Of a DNA stretch of 64,000 nucleotides, positions 35,726-43,376 are shown piece by piece. Below the pieces are notes generated by a model. That model saw nothing but the letters and a program-made list of their open reading frames with translations. It was not told the DNA's origin and searched no databases. A program made the position numbers and the translations under genes. Source of the DNA: Streptomyces sp. Je 1-332 (GTDB lineage Bacteria; Actinomycetota; Actinomycetes; Streptomycetales; Streptomycetaceae); NCBI RefSeq assembly GCF_040730185.1, contig NZ_CP160402.1, positions 5,456,001 through 5,520,000 on the forward strand. The letters run 5' to 3'. The first letter of the stretch is position 1, and every line of letters starts with the position of its first letter.

Positions 35726-36019
35726 ATGAGAGTCATGCTCAGAGCGCGTCTTGACACACAGGTCTCGAACGAGGCGATCAAGAACGGCACACTGCCGAAG
35801 ATCGTGCAGTCGGTGACGGAACAGCTCAAGCCGGAGGCGGCGTACTTCGGCCCCTGCGACGGAGGCCGGACGGCCACCTTCGTCTTCGACATGCAGGACA
35901 GTTCGGAGATCCCGGCCATCACCGAGCCGTTCTTCCTGGAGCTCGGCGCGGAGATCGAGGTCTACCCGGTGATGAACGCGGAGGACCTGCGCAAGGGCCT
36001 TGCGGCGTTGCAGGGCTGA
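35726..36019 (+). CDS. Small conserved protein (DUF3303-like)
   Basis: A 97-residue soluble protein (MRVMLRARLDTQVSNEAIKN at its start) with a ferredoxin-like pattern of alternating strands and helices; FGPCDGGRTATFVFDM and EIEVYPVMNAEDL are characteristic of small panthothenate-like or dimeric alpha-beta barrel proteins of unknown role. The ATG is preferred to a GTG three codons upstream because GGGAGG is then nine bases away. It follows the exporter gene by 32 bases, so the two are probably one operon. Confidence 0.72.
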   Translation: MRVMLRARLDTQVSNEAIKNGTLPKIVQSVTEQLKPEAAYFGPCDGGRTATFVFDMQDSSEIPAITEPFFLELGAEIEVYPVMNAEDLRKGLAALQG

Positions 36020-36095
36020 CAGCGGGTGCACGGCTGACAGCGGGCGCACGGCTGACAGCGGGCGCACGGCTGACAGAGGGTGCACGGCCGACAAG
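36015..36095. repeat. Tandem 18-bp repeat, 4.5 copies
   Basis: Units of GCTGACAGCGGGCGCACG (with T for C variants) run from inside the last codons of the preceding gene to 36095. The first unit supplies that gene's TGA stop. Inverted complementarity within units is weak; no coding role is likely. Confidence 0.88.
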
Positions 36096-36121
36096 GGGGC
36101 CTTCTTCGTCTCCTAGTAACG

Positions 36122-36176
36122 GGCCGGGTCGGTGACCTGCGGGGATCTTCCCTGCAGGTCACCGACCCGGCCTTTT
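36122..36176 (+). terminator. Strong rho-independent terminator
   Basis: GGCCGGGTCGGTGACCTGC and its exact complement make a 19-bp perfect stem with a 13-base loop, followed by TTTT. It ends the LysE/DUF3303 transcript. Confidence 0.93.
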
Positions 36177-36237
36177 GTCCGGATGGTGGGCGCAGGGTCG
36201 GTCCGTCTGACTTGGTCGCTTAGCCCATGACTTAACA

Positions 36238-36254
36238 GTTAGGCACCTGCTAAC
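36238..36254 (+). promoter_or_regulatory. Candidate ArsR-type operator
   Basis: GTTAGGCACCTGCTAAC is a palindrome (GTTAG-N7-CTAAC) 12 bases before the first start codon of the ArsR-family gene. TAACAT at 36251-36256 could be the -10 box, so binding would block transcription. AT-rich inverted repeats at this place are typical for autoregulated ArsR proteins. Confidence 0.6.
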
Positions 36255-36266
36255 ATCTCTTGGCAT

Positions 36267-36614
36267 GTGCTGGATGTTGACATGAGGGATCCCACGCCGA
36301 CAGGCGACGAGCTGGTGCAGGTGATGGCCACTCTGTCCAATCCGCACCGGCTGCGCGTCGTCGCGGCCCTCTCTGCGGGTGGGCGTAAGTATGTGAGCCT
36401 TCTGGCGCGCGAGCTGGACATCAGCAGGGCGCTGCTGCAGGTGCACCTGAAGAAGCTGGAGGCGGCCGGCCTGGTCAGCTCTCAGTTGGAGCTGTCGGAG
36501 GACGGCAAGGCAATGAAGTTCTACGAGGTGAGTCCCTTCTCGGTTCACCTGACACCGGAGTGCGTCGAGAGCGCCGTGGAGACGCTGACCATGGAGAAAG
36601 GACCATCGCGTTGA
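36267..36614 (+). CDS. ArsR-family winged-helix regulator
   Basis: A 115-residue dimeric DNA-binding protein: VMATLSNPHRLRVVAALSAG, then the recognition helix region SLLARELDISRALLQVHLKK and a wing (SEDGKAMKFYEVSPF). No Cys or His metal site is visible, so it is not a classical metal sensor. GTG at 36267 or ATG at 36282 are possible starts. It overlaps the next gene as TTGA and probably represses the ArsR/membrane protein/MMPL operon. Confidence 0.88.
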   Translation: MLDVDMRDPTPTGDELVQVMATLSNPHRLRVVAALSAGGRKYVSLLARELDISRALLQVHLKKLEAAGLVSSQLELSEDGKAMKFYEVSPFSVHLTPECVESAVETLTMEKGPSR

Positions 36615-36880
36615 ACGAGCACGAGTGGCAGGAAGTCATCGGGACGATCGGCATCTTCGTCCTGCTGACCGCTGTGATCATCACGGTCATCTGGCAGTTC
36701 GCCATCAGCTGGCGGGCCAAGGCTCAGCTGGCACGGGAGAGCGAGTACCGAAAGCTCGCCGAATCCGCCGTGGACGGGCAGCAGCGGATCGAGCAGCAGC
36801 TGGCTGAGATCGGTGGCCAGGTCACAGATCTGCAGAGCCGCACGGGCTCGATAGAACGGGTCCTGAAGGACGTCGAGTAG
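36611..36880 (+). CDS. Single-helix membrane protein with coiled-coil tail
   Basis: An 89-residue protein with one transmembrane segment (about residues 9-31, GTIGIFVLLTAVIITVIW) and a heptad-like charged C-terminal helix (QQRIEQQLAEIGGQVTDLQS). The TTG start overlaps the ArsR stop (TTGA) and has AAAGGA nine bases upstream. Function unknown; position between a repressor and an MMPL transporter suggests it senses membrane stress or assists the transporter. Confidence 0.75.
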   Translation: MNEHEWQEVIGTIGIFVLLTAVIITVIWQFAISWRAKAQLARESEYRKLAESAVDGQQRIEQQLAEIGGQVTDLQSRTGSIERVLKDVE

Positions 36881-36896
36881 CCCCGGACAGGGAGGT

Positions 36897-36928
36897 CCGG
36901 GTCGTCGAGCGGCAACTCGACGACCCGG
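36897..36928 (+). terminator. Intra-operon hairpin before the MMPL gene
   Basis: CCGGGTCGTCGAG and its exact complement form a 13-bp stem with a 6-base loop, 17 bases after the coiled-coil gene's stop and 73 bases before the MMPL gene. It lacks a T run, so it may attenuate or protect RNA ends more than terminate. Confidence 0.7.
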
Positions 36929-37001
36929 GCTGGGGAGCCGAACCACCTCGCCGCAGGCGAGTTTGCGCAGGAACACTCCACCAGGAAGAGGAGAGCAGCT
37001 C

Positions 37002-39302
37002 ATGCTGCCCACAAGCAAGTCCGACCACCGCCCGACGGATCGCGCCGACGACATATCCGCCGCCGGTGTGCCAGGTCCGGCGTCATCCGGATCCGGTGCG
37101 AAGCAGGGGCGCGTCCGTCCCGGCGTGATCGCCGCCGTCGCCGACTGGTCCACCCGGCACCGTGCCCTGGCGATCGGCGGCTGGCTCGCGCTGGTCGTGA
37201 TCGCCGTACTCTCCAGCGCGTTCGTGACGGGCGACGCCGCCCGTTCGGTGGATCCGGGTGAATCGGGCCGGGCGCAGCAGACCGTGAACGCGCAGCACAG
37301 CGGGGACTCCATCCGGGAGAACGTCCTGATCCAGCCCCGTGGCACCGCGGACGGCCCGCGCTTCGCGGACGACCCCGCGCTGCGCGAGGCGGCCGAGGAT
37401 CTGGTGGCCGAGCTGAGCCGGACCCCGGGTGCGGTCGACGACATCGGATCCCCACTGGCGGCACATGGCGAGCGCTGGCTGTCGCAGGACGGCCGTTCCG
37501 GCCTGGTCACCTTTGAAGTCCCGGGCCCCGAAGCCGAGTTCGATGCGCACTACGCGGCGGTCGTGAAGGCCGTGGAACAGGTGAAGGCGCGCCACCCCGA
37601 GGTACGGCTCGCCCAGGCGGGCGACCGCAGCCTCTCCGAGGCGGCCAACGAGGGCATCAAGGATGACCTGAAGCGAGCCGAGACGACCTCGCTGCCGCTC
37701 ACGCTGCTGATCCTGCTGGTCGTGTTCGGCTCGCTGATCGCCGCGGGGATACCGCTGCTGCTCGCGGCGACCACTGTGGCCGGAGCTTTCGGCCTGCTGC
37801 AACTGGTCAGTCAGTGGGTGCCGTTCAACAGCGCGGCCTCCTCCATCATCCTGCTGATCGGCATGGCTGTCGGCATCGACTACTCGCTGTTCTATCTGCG
37901 CCGGGTACGCGAGGAGCGGGCCGCCGGGCGCGAGGTGCGCGAGGCGCTGCGGATCACGGCAGGTACGTCGGGGCACGCGATCGTTGCCTCGGGCCTGACC
38001 GTGATGGTCTGCATGGTCGGGCTGCTCTTCACCGGTGTGGACGTGTTCAAGGGGCTCACAGTCGGAACGGTCCTGGTGGTCGGTCTGGCCGTGCTCAGCT
38101 CGGTGACCGTCCTTCCAGCGCTGCTCGCCCTCCTTGGGGACCGCGTCGACAAGGCCCGTATCCCCTGGCTCGGCCGGCGCCGGATCGCGGCGAAGGAGTC
38201 ACGCCTGTGGGGCCGTGTGGCCCGTGCGGTCGTACGGCGGCCCGTCGTGGCGGGCGCGACGGCGGCTCTGGCCTTGCTGGTCATGGCACTGCCGGTACTC
38301 GGCATCCGGCTGCAGGACGCCGCGGTGACCGCGAGTCTGCCGCCCGGCGTCTCGGCCGCGGTGGATGCGGCGAGCGATATGCAGCAGGAGTTCCCCGGGG
38401 CGGCGACCTCGGCCCGGGTCGTCATCGACCGGGCGGACGGTGCGTCGGCCGACACCCCAGCCGTGCGGAAGGCGATCGACGCACTGCACGAGCAGGCGGC
38501 GGCCAGTGGTGGTGCGCTGCGGGAGCCGATCACGGCCGTGCCGGTCGGCGCGGCCATGGTGGTGCGGGTGCCGCTGGCGGGCGCCGTCACCGATCCCGTC
38601 GCGAACCGGGCGTTGGAGACTCTGCGTGAGCAGGCGCTGCCCGCGACGCTGGGCAAGGTGGCGGGTGTCGACTACGGCGTCGCGGGAAAGACCGCCATGC
38701 CGCACGACTTCACGGAGCAGGTGAACGACCGGACCCCGATCGTCTTCGCCTTCATCCTCGGTCTGGCCTTCCTGCTGCTCGCGGTGGCCTTCCGGTCGTG
38801 GACCATTCCCCTCGCATCGATCCTGCTCAACCTGCTGTCCATCGGCGCCGCTTGCGGGGTGCTCACCTGGGTCTTCCAGGACGGCCACCTGGAGTCCCTC
38901 CTGGGCTTCAGCTCCTATGGAGGCGTGGTCAGTTGGCTTCCCTTGTTCATGTTCATCATTCTCTTCGGCCTGAGCATGGACTACCACATCTTCATCCTCA
39001 GCCGGATCAAGGAACGGTGGCTCGCGGGCGCGGAACCGCGCGATGCGGTCGTCGGCGGCACAGCCGCCAGCGCGGGTGTCGTCAGCAGCGCGGCGTTCAT
39101 CATGACCGGTGTCTTCACCGTGTTCATGACCCTGTCCGCCATCGAGTACAAGATGCTGGGCCTCGGCATGGCCCTGGCGATCCTCATCGACGCCACCGTG
39201 GTGCGCGGGGTGCTCCTGCCAGCCGCGATGTCCCTGCTGGGCGCACGAGCCTGGGGGTCGCGGGTGAGGCCTCGCGACGGTACCGACCCGGCCTCCTCTT
39301 GA
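37002..39302 (+). CDS. MMPL-family RND transporter
   Basis: A 766-residue protein with two repeats of the MMPL fold: each has one helix, a large outer loop and then five helices. The second half of the pattern is seen around MAVGIDYSLFYLRRVREE and again FGLSMDYHIFILSRIKER, the conserved GxDYS/MDYH proton-relay motifs. Actinobacterial MMPL proteins export lipids, or drugs; the substrate is unknown. SD AGGAGAG is seven bases before the ATG. Likely co-regulated by the ArsR protein upstream. Confidence 0.92.
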   Translation: MLPTSKSDHRPTDRADDISAAGVPGPASSGSGAKQGRVRPGVIAAVADWSTRHRALAIGGWLALVVIAVLSSAFVTGDAARSVDPGESGRAQQTVNAQHSGDSIRENVLIQPRGTADGPRFADDPALREAAEDLVAELSRTPGAVDDIGSPLAAHGERWLSQDGRSGLVTFEVPGPEAEFDAHYAAVVKAVEQVKARHPEVRLAQAGDRSLSEAANEGIKDDLKRAETTSLPLTLLILLVVFGSLIAAGIPLLLAATTVAGAFGLLQLVSQWVPFNSAASSIILLIGMAVGIDYSLFYLRRVREERAAGREVREALRITAGTSGHAIVASGLTVMVCMVGLLFTGVDVFKGLTVGTVLVVGLAVLSSVTVLPALLALLGDRVDKARIPWLGRRRIAAKESRLWGRVARAVVRRPVVAGATAALALLVMALPVLGIRLQDAAVTASLPPGVSAAVDAASDMQQEFPGAATSARVVIDRADGASADTPAVRKAIDALHEQAAASGGALREPITAVPVGAAMVVRVPLAGAVTDPVANRALETLREQALPATLGKVAGVDYGVAGKTAMPHDFTEQVNDRTPIVFAFILGLAFLLLAVAFRSWTIPLASILLNLLSIGAACGVLTWVFQDGHLESLLGFSSYGGVVSWLPLFMFIILFGLSMDYHIFILSRIKERWLAGAEPRDAVVGGTAASAGVVSSAAFIMTGVFTVFMTLSAIEYKMLGLGMALAILIDATVVRGVLLPAAMSLLGARAWGSRVRPRDGTDPASS

Positions 39303-39333
39303 TCGGTAGCGCCGGGCGGAGCCATCAGGACGC

Positions 39334-39747
39334 TCATGGTGTCGTCCGTCCTGCGTACTTGAAGCAGGACCAGACGATCTTCCCCAACGGGTTGCGGTCC
39401 TCGACTCCCCAGCCATCGGCGAGCGCACTCACCAGGATCAGCCCGCGTCCGGAGGTGTCCGTGTGGGCGGCCTGGCGTACCTCGGGATGCTGGCGGCGGC
39501 TGTCGTGCACTTCCAGGCGTACGACTTCCTCGTCCGCGTCGAGTCGGACCAGGAAGCCGCGGTCCGCGACGGTGCCGTGAACCAGGGCATTGGTGGCGAG
39601 CTCGGAAACGCAGAGCCGGATGTCTTCGGCCCGACCCAGTAGGCCCCACTCGGTGAGGGCGTCGGTGGTGAACGTCCGTGCCTGGCCGACTGATCCTGGC
39701 CGGGCCTTGAAGAACCGCTGGGTTGAATCGGCCATCTCGGTCCTCAT
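39334..39747 (-). CDS. RsbW-like ATP-binding (HATPase) regulator
   Basis: A 137-residue GHKL ATPase-fold protein of the anti-sigma/serine kinase type common in Streptomyces. N-box CVSELATNALVHG, then VRLEVHDSRRQHPEV and GRGLILVSALADGWGV. No sigma factor gene is adjacent. Start at 39747 overlaps the stop of the upstream resolvase-like gene as ATGA; an ATG at 39735 with GAGGACC is an alternative. Confidence 0.85.
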   Translation of the reverse strand: MRTEMADSTQRFFKARPGSVGQARTFTTDALTEWGLLGRAEDIRLCVSELATNALVHGTVADRGFLVRLDADEEVVRLEVHDSRRQHPEVRQAAHTDTSGRGLILVSALADGWGVEDRNPLGKIVWSCFKYAGRTTP

Positions 39748-40169
39748 GACTCGGCGTTCAGGGCGCGGGTGGTTCCGGGCCGGCGGCGGACGAAGCCGCT
39801 GGGCGAGACGGAGGGGTGCGTGGGGCGGGGGCGGCGGATCAGCAGCAACCGCGAGCTGGCTGTCTCGATCCGGCGTGCGCGTTCGGGGGCTATGGCCTTC
39901 GGCCCCAGGTGCGACATGGCTGGGGCGATGACGCCGTAGACGTCCGGCAGCGCGAGCACGTCCATCAGCCCGGTGAACGCCGCCGACGCGGGGCCCGCGT
40001 CGGCGGCGCGGTCGGTGAAGACGCCTGACAGTTGCAGCTCGTGGGTGCGGCAGTACTCGGCGAGCGAGGCGACCAGCGCGTCCTGTCGCGCTCGGGATGC
40101 TCACATCAGCCGCAGGAATCCGTAGACGACCGGGCCGCTGACCGGGCGGTGCTCCGTGAGGGGTTCCAT
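39744..40169 (-). pseudogene. Resolvase-like gene interrupted by an in-frame TGA
   Basis: The frame starts MEPLTEHRPVSGPVVYGFLR and after 22 codons meets TGA at 40103-40101, then continues open in the same frame for 118 codons (…ALVASLAEYCRTHELQLSGV…) to a stop that overlaps the HATPase gene. The product resembles the catalytic-domain-only resolvase-like proteins of Streptomyces (V-Y-G-F-L-R, later ALPDVYGVIAPAMSHLGP). The region just after the stop, ASRARQ, differs from the expected SEHPERQ-type sequence, suggesting compensating small indels. Probably inactive, unless the downstream part starts internally. Confidence 0.65.
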
Positions 40170-40322
40170 GCTCAGGACCGTCCAAAGGCTCGACAAGTGG
40201 TGACGTTCTGAGTGTGGCCGCGTCCTAAATCGCGGCCAATCGCCGGCCGTTCTACTTCCGTTCCACTTTCGTCCCGCCGACTGCACGCATCTGCTTCGAT
40301 GACCCGTGGAAGGGAGTGAGGC

Positions 40323-41423
40323 GTGGCGACCGTGCACCACTGGACCGGCTTGGAGGCCAGGGCTCTGCGTCTCGCCCTGCGCCTGAGCATCAGATCCTTT
40401 GCCCAGAAGCTCGGCCTGGCTGTCGCGACCGTCTCCAAGTGGGAGTCCAAGCTCGCCGACACCGAGCCCAGACCCGACACCCAGGCCATCCTCGACACCG
40501 CCCTCGGCCGCGCGGACGCCGCCGTACACCTGCGCTTCGAGACGCTCCTGTCGGAGATGACCAGCCCGCTGACCGCCGCCCGGCGCCGTGTCACCGCCTC
40601 CGGACCCCGGGCTTGGGAGTACGAGTCCTGGGCAGACGATCTGGACCGCGTTCTGGTAGCCCTGTCCCGGCAGAACTTCGCCTTCGCCGACAGCCTCCTG
40701 ACGCGGTGGCTGGGCCGGTTCAAGGCCCCTGAGCTGGATGAGAAAGGCCTGTACCTGTTCGCCCGTTCCACTGCCCTGCTCGGCGACCTCAAGCGTGACC
40801 AGGGCGCCGTCCTCGGCCCGCTGTCTGCCCAGCACTCCTACACCGGCGCCCGCGCGGTCTTCGCCCAGCTCGACATCCCCCGCCGCGTCGCCCAGCTCGA
40901 CCTGTCCCTCGCCGTGGTCACGGAGATGTCCGGGAAGCTGGAGACCGCCGCCCGCAACTACGAGACCCTCGCCGTCGATGACCGGCTGTCCCGCCGCGAC
41001 CGTGCGAGGGCCCGGCTGTGGGTGGGGACTGCGCTGAGCAAAGACGGCCAGCACGACTATGCGACCCGCGTCATGCAGGCCGCCACCCGCGACTTCCAGG
41101 ACCTCACCGAACCGGACGACTGGACGGTGGCCCACCAGAAACTCGCCCTCGCCCGTCGTGGGGCGGGCGACCTCACCCAGGCTCTGCACTTCATCGACAT
41201 CGCTCGCAGCAGCGGTGCGACCGACTCGCCGATGCAACGCGTGCGGCTGGACACCGCTGATGGTCACATCCTGCTCTCCGACAAGGCGACCCGGGATGAT
41301 GGACTCCTCGTCCTCGGCCACGCCGCCGAGATGGCCGCGCAGTACGGACTCGTGCACCAACTGCGCAGTATCGAGGGCGTCAAGGCCATGAGTGAGGGGC
41401 CGCTGGGCCCCCGGCAACGGTGA
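40323..41423 (+). CDS. XRE-family HTH regulator with TPR-like helical domain
   Basis: A 366-residue protein: N-terminal helix-turn-helix (LSIRSFAQKLGLAVATVSKW, about residues 21-40) followed by helical repeats of the TPR type to the end. Such regulators are frequent in Streptomyces and often bind small ligands or partner proteins. GTG start with GGAAGGGAGTGAGGC upstream. The next gene, YdcF-like, follows at once, so the two form an operon. Confidence 0.85.
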   Translation: MATVHHWTGLEARALRLALRLSIRSFAQKLGLAVATVSKWESKLADTEPRPDTQAILDTALGRADAAVHLRFETLLSEMTSPLTAARRRVTASGPRAWEYESWADDLDRVLVALSRQNFAFADSLLTRWLGRFKAPELDEKGLYLFARSTALLGDLKRDQGAVLGPLSAQHSYTGARAVFAQLDIPRRVAQLDLSLAVVTEMSGKLETAARNYETLAVDDRLSRRDRARARLWVGTALSKDGQHDYATRVMQAATRDFQDLTEPDDWTVAHQKLALARRGAGDLTQALHFIDIARSSGATDSPMQRVRLDTADGHILLSDKATRDDGLLVLGHAAEMAAQYGLVHQLRSIEGVKAMSEGPLGPRQR

Positions 41424-41437
41424 CCAGGGAGAAACGC

Positions 41438-42103
41438 GTGCGCAACGACCAGCAGGCCATCACCGAGGACCAGTGGCGCCAGGCCAAGCTGATCTGGGAC
41501 TACCACCAGATGCAGCACGAGCCGCGGCCCGTCGACGTGGCGATCGGGCTGGGCAGCCACGACCTCGGCGTCGCGGCCCACTCCGCCGAGCTGTATCGCT
41601 CCGGGCACTTCCCGACCCTGGTGTTCACCGGGGGCAACAGCCCCACCACCGCCAAGGTCTTCCCCCGCGGTGAGGCTGTCCACTTCCGCGAGCATGCCAT
41701 CGACCTCGGCGTTCCCGCCGAGGCGATCCTGCTGGAGCCCAACGCGGGCAACACCGGGCAGAACATCACCCTCTCCCGTGAGGTCCTCGCCGCCGCCGGG
41801 ATCCGGCCGAAGAGAGTGCTGCTGGTCTCCAAGCCCTATATGGAGAGGCGATCGTTCGCGACTGCCCGCAAGTTGTGGTCCGACGTCGAGATCCTGTGTG
41901 CGTCGGAGCCGCAGGAGTTCGACGACTACCTGAAGTCCATCGGCGACGAGAAGCTCGTTCTGGACATGCTCGTCGGCGACCTCCAGCGGGTCATCGAATA
42001 CCCGAAGCTCGGATTCGCCATCGAGCAGGAGGTCCCGGAGGACGTGCATGCCGCCTACGAGTCCCTCATCCGCGACGGCTTCACCAGCCGCCTCATCTCG
42101 TGA
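41438..42103 (+). CDS. YdcF-family (DUF218) protein
   Basis: A 221-residue protein of the YdcF/SanA type with a Rossmann-like start DVAIGLGSHDLGVAAHSAEL, VFTGGNSPTT and EPNAGNTGQNITLSREVL. Some family members bind S-adenosylmethionine; the cellular role is unknown. No signal or membrane helix is present. The GTG at 41438 has AGGGAG at good distance; a GTG at 41420 overlapping the previous stop (GTGA) is the other option. Confidence 0.82.
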   Translation: MRNDQQAITEDQWRQAKLIWDYHQMQHEPRPVDVAIGLGSHDLGVAAHSAELYRSGHFPTLVFTGGNSPTTAKVFPRGEAVHFREHAIDLGVPAEAILLEPNAGNTGQNITLSREVLAAAGIRPKRVLLVSKPYMERRSFATARKLWSDVEILCASEPQEFDDYLKSIGDEKLVLDMLVGDLQRVIEYPKLGFAIEQEVPEDVHAAYESLIRDGFTSRLIS

Positions 42104-42636
42104 CCTGCCCGAGCCGGGCGGGCTCTGGGCCATCCACCAGCCGAACTTCCTGCCCCGGCTGACCACGCTGGCCAAGCTGTTCGCGGCGGACTACTGGATC
42201 GTCCTGGACGACGTGCAGTTCACCCGCCGCGACTACCAGCACCGAGCCCGCCTCGCTGCCCTCGATGAACCCGCCCGTCAGCAGTGGCTCACCATCCCGA
42301 CCCACCTACCGAGCGGACGGCCCACCCTCATCCGGGGCGCCGTGATCGACAGCCCCGCCCTTGCCCGCCGCAGAACCGCAGGTGTGCTGCGGCAGAACTA
42401 TCGGGCCAGCGTTCACTGGCCCGCCTTCGCCGAGGCTCTGGATCTGATGTTGGACGCCTTCGACACGAGCAGGACCGCGACGGTCGCCGAGACCTCCACC
42501 CGCGTCCTGCTGGACCTGCTCGGCTGGGGGGGGGCAGGTTCTTACCTGCAGTCGTCTGCCAGCCCGGTCGGGCCGATCCGCGCGGCTCGCCGACCTGGCC
42601 GCAGCGACCGGCGCGCGCGGCTCATCCGAGCGGCGA
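42090..42636 (+). pseudogene. WbqC-family gene, frameshifted and 3'-truncated
   Basis: The frame encodes the WbqC N-terminus (AIHQPNFLPRLTTLAKLFAA, LDDVQFTRRDYQHRARL) as far as LLDLLGW. There a run of nine G (from 42536) shifts the frame; reading one base back restores QVLTCSRLPARSGRSARLAD, the expected continuation, up to about 42630, where homology ends in integrase-like sequence. No good start codon is seen after the ydcF stop. The G run could be a sequencing error, but the 3' end is truly missing, so the gene is broken either way. WbqC proteins are glycan-related and of unclear function. Confidence 0.7.
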
Positions 42637-42720
42637 TCGTGCTGCTCGCCGGAGCAGGCTTGCGCATAGGCGAGTTGCTCGGCCTCAAGGTGTCGGACGT
42701 CGACTTCAAGGCCGACGCCA
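42627..42720 (+). mobile_element. Tyrosine-recombinase (integrase) remnant
   Basis: About 31 codons read AAIVLLAGAGLRIGELLGLK then VSDVDF, the conserved box around the first catalytic Arg of XerC/phage integrases (G-L-R-I-G-E-L-L-G-L). Nothing before or after continues the fold. It abuts the WbqC break on one side and the sodN terminator on the other. Confidence 0.65.
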
Positions 42721-42724
42721 GAAG

Positions 42725-42835
42725 AAGACCGCACCCGGACCGTCATGGACGCCGTTCTCGGCGGCCTGCGGACCGGGTGCGGTCAGGTAAACGATGAGAC
42801 CCGCGAAAGTGCAGGTCCAACGGCCTAGGTCAAGA
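42725..42835 (-). ncRNA. sodN 3' UTR, expected source of small RNA s-SodF
   Basis: In S. coelicolor a roughly 90-nt RNA, s-SodF, is cut from the 3' UTR of sodN mRNA and represses sodF. The matching stretch here runs from the sodN stop to its terminator on the minus strand. The base-pairing region with sodF cannot be tested in this window because sodF is elsewhere. Confidence 0.55.
42728..42783 (-). terminator. Terminator of sodN / s-SodF
   Basis: ACCGCACCCGGTCC and its near complement (one mismatch) form a 14-bp stem around a 28-base loop that itself can fold (GGCCGCCGAGAACGGCG). On the minus strand it is followed by CTTCTTC. Confidence 0.75.
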
Positions 42836-43231
42836 TCAGGCCTTCTTGGTCTCCCAGAAGATCTTGTCGATCTGGGCGATGTAGTCCAGCGCCTTCTGGC
42901 CCGTGGCCGGGTCCGACGAGCCCTTGGCGGCCGAGAGGGCCTTCAGGGTGTCGTTGACCAGCTGGTGCAGCTCCGGGTACTTCTCGAAGTGCGGGGGCTT
43001 GAAGTAGTCGCTCCAGAGCACCGACACGTGGTGCTTGGCGAGCTCCGCGCGCTGCTCCTTGATGCCGATGGCGCGCGTCTGGAACTGCGCGTCGTCGTTG
43101 CCGGCCATCTTCTCCTGGACGGCCTTGACCGACTCGGCCTCGATGCGGGCCTGGGCCGGGTCGTACACGCCGCAGGGGAGGTCGCAGTGGGCGCTGACCT
43201 TTACCTTGGGGGCAAACAGGCGGGAAAGCAT
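42836..43231 (-). CDS. sodN: Nickel superoxide dismutase SodN
   Basis: Ni-dependent superoxide dismutase of 131 residues. A 14-residue propeptide (MLSRLFAPKVKVSA) precedes the nickel hook HCDLPCGVYDP, whose His1, Cys2 and Cys6 bind the metal after cleavage. The remainder is the four-helix bundle ending KALDYIAQIDKIFWETKKA. It acts as a cytoplasmic hexamer. SD GAGGAAGGACC precedes the ATG. The processing peptidase gene sodX is divergent upstream. In S. coelicolor sodN is induced by nickel, inversely to iron SodF. Confidence 0.97.
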   Translation of the reverse strand: MLSRLFAPKVKVSAHCDLPCGVYDPAQARIEAESVKAVQEKMAGNDDAQFQTRAIGIKEQRAELAKHHVSVLWSDYFKPPHFEKYPELHQLVNDTLKALSAAKGSSDPATGQKALDYIAQIDKIFWETKKA

Positions 43232-43376
43232 GCAGCGGTCCTTCCTCGTGATCGTCTTCTCAGGTGGGACATTACTCCGTGAGAGACGGCTTTTCGCGAG
43301 TGCCCCCATGGGCTTAGGACAAAAGTCCAGGGTCAGACTGGGACTCGTGGAGGATAGGACCGGGGGAGGTGCGGTG

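Noticed and set aside
36015..36095. Possible CRISPR array
   Set aside because: Perfect head-to-tail 18-bp tandem repeat without unique spacers.
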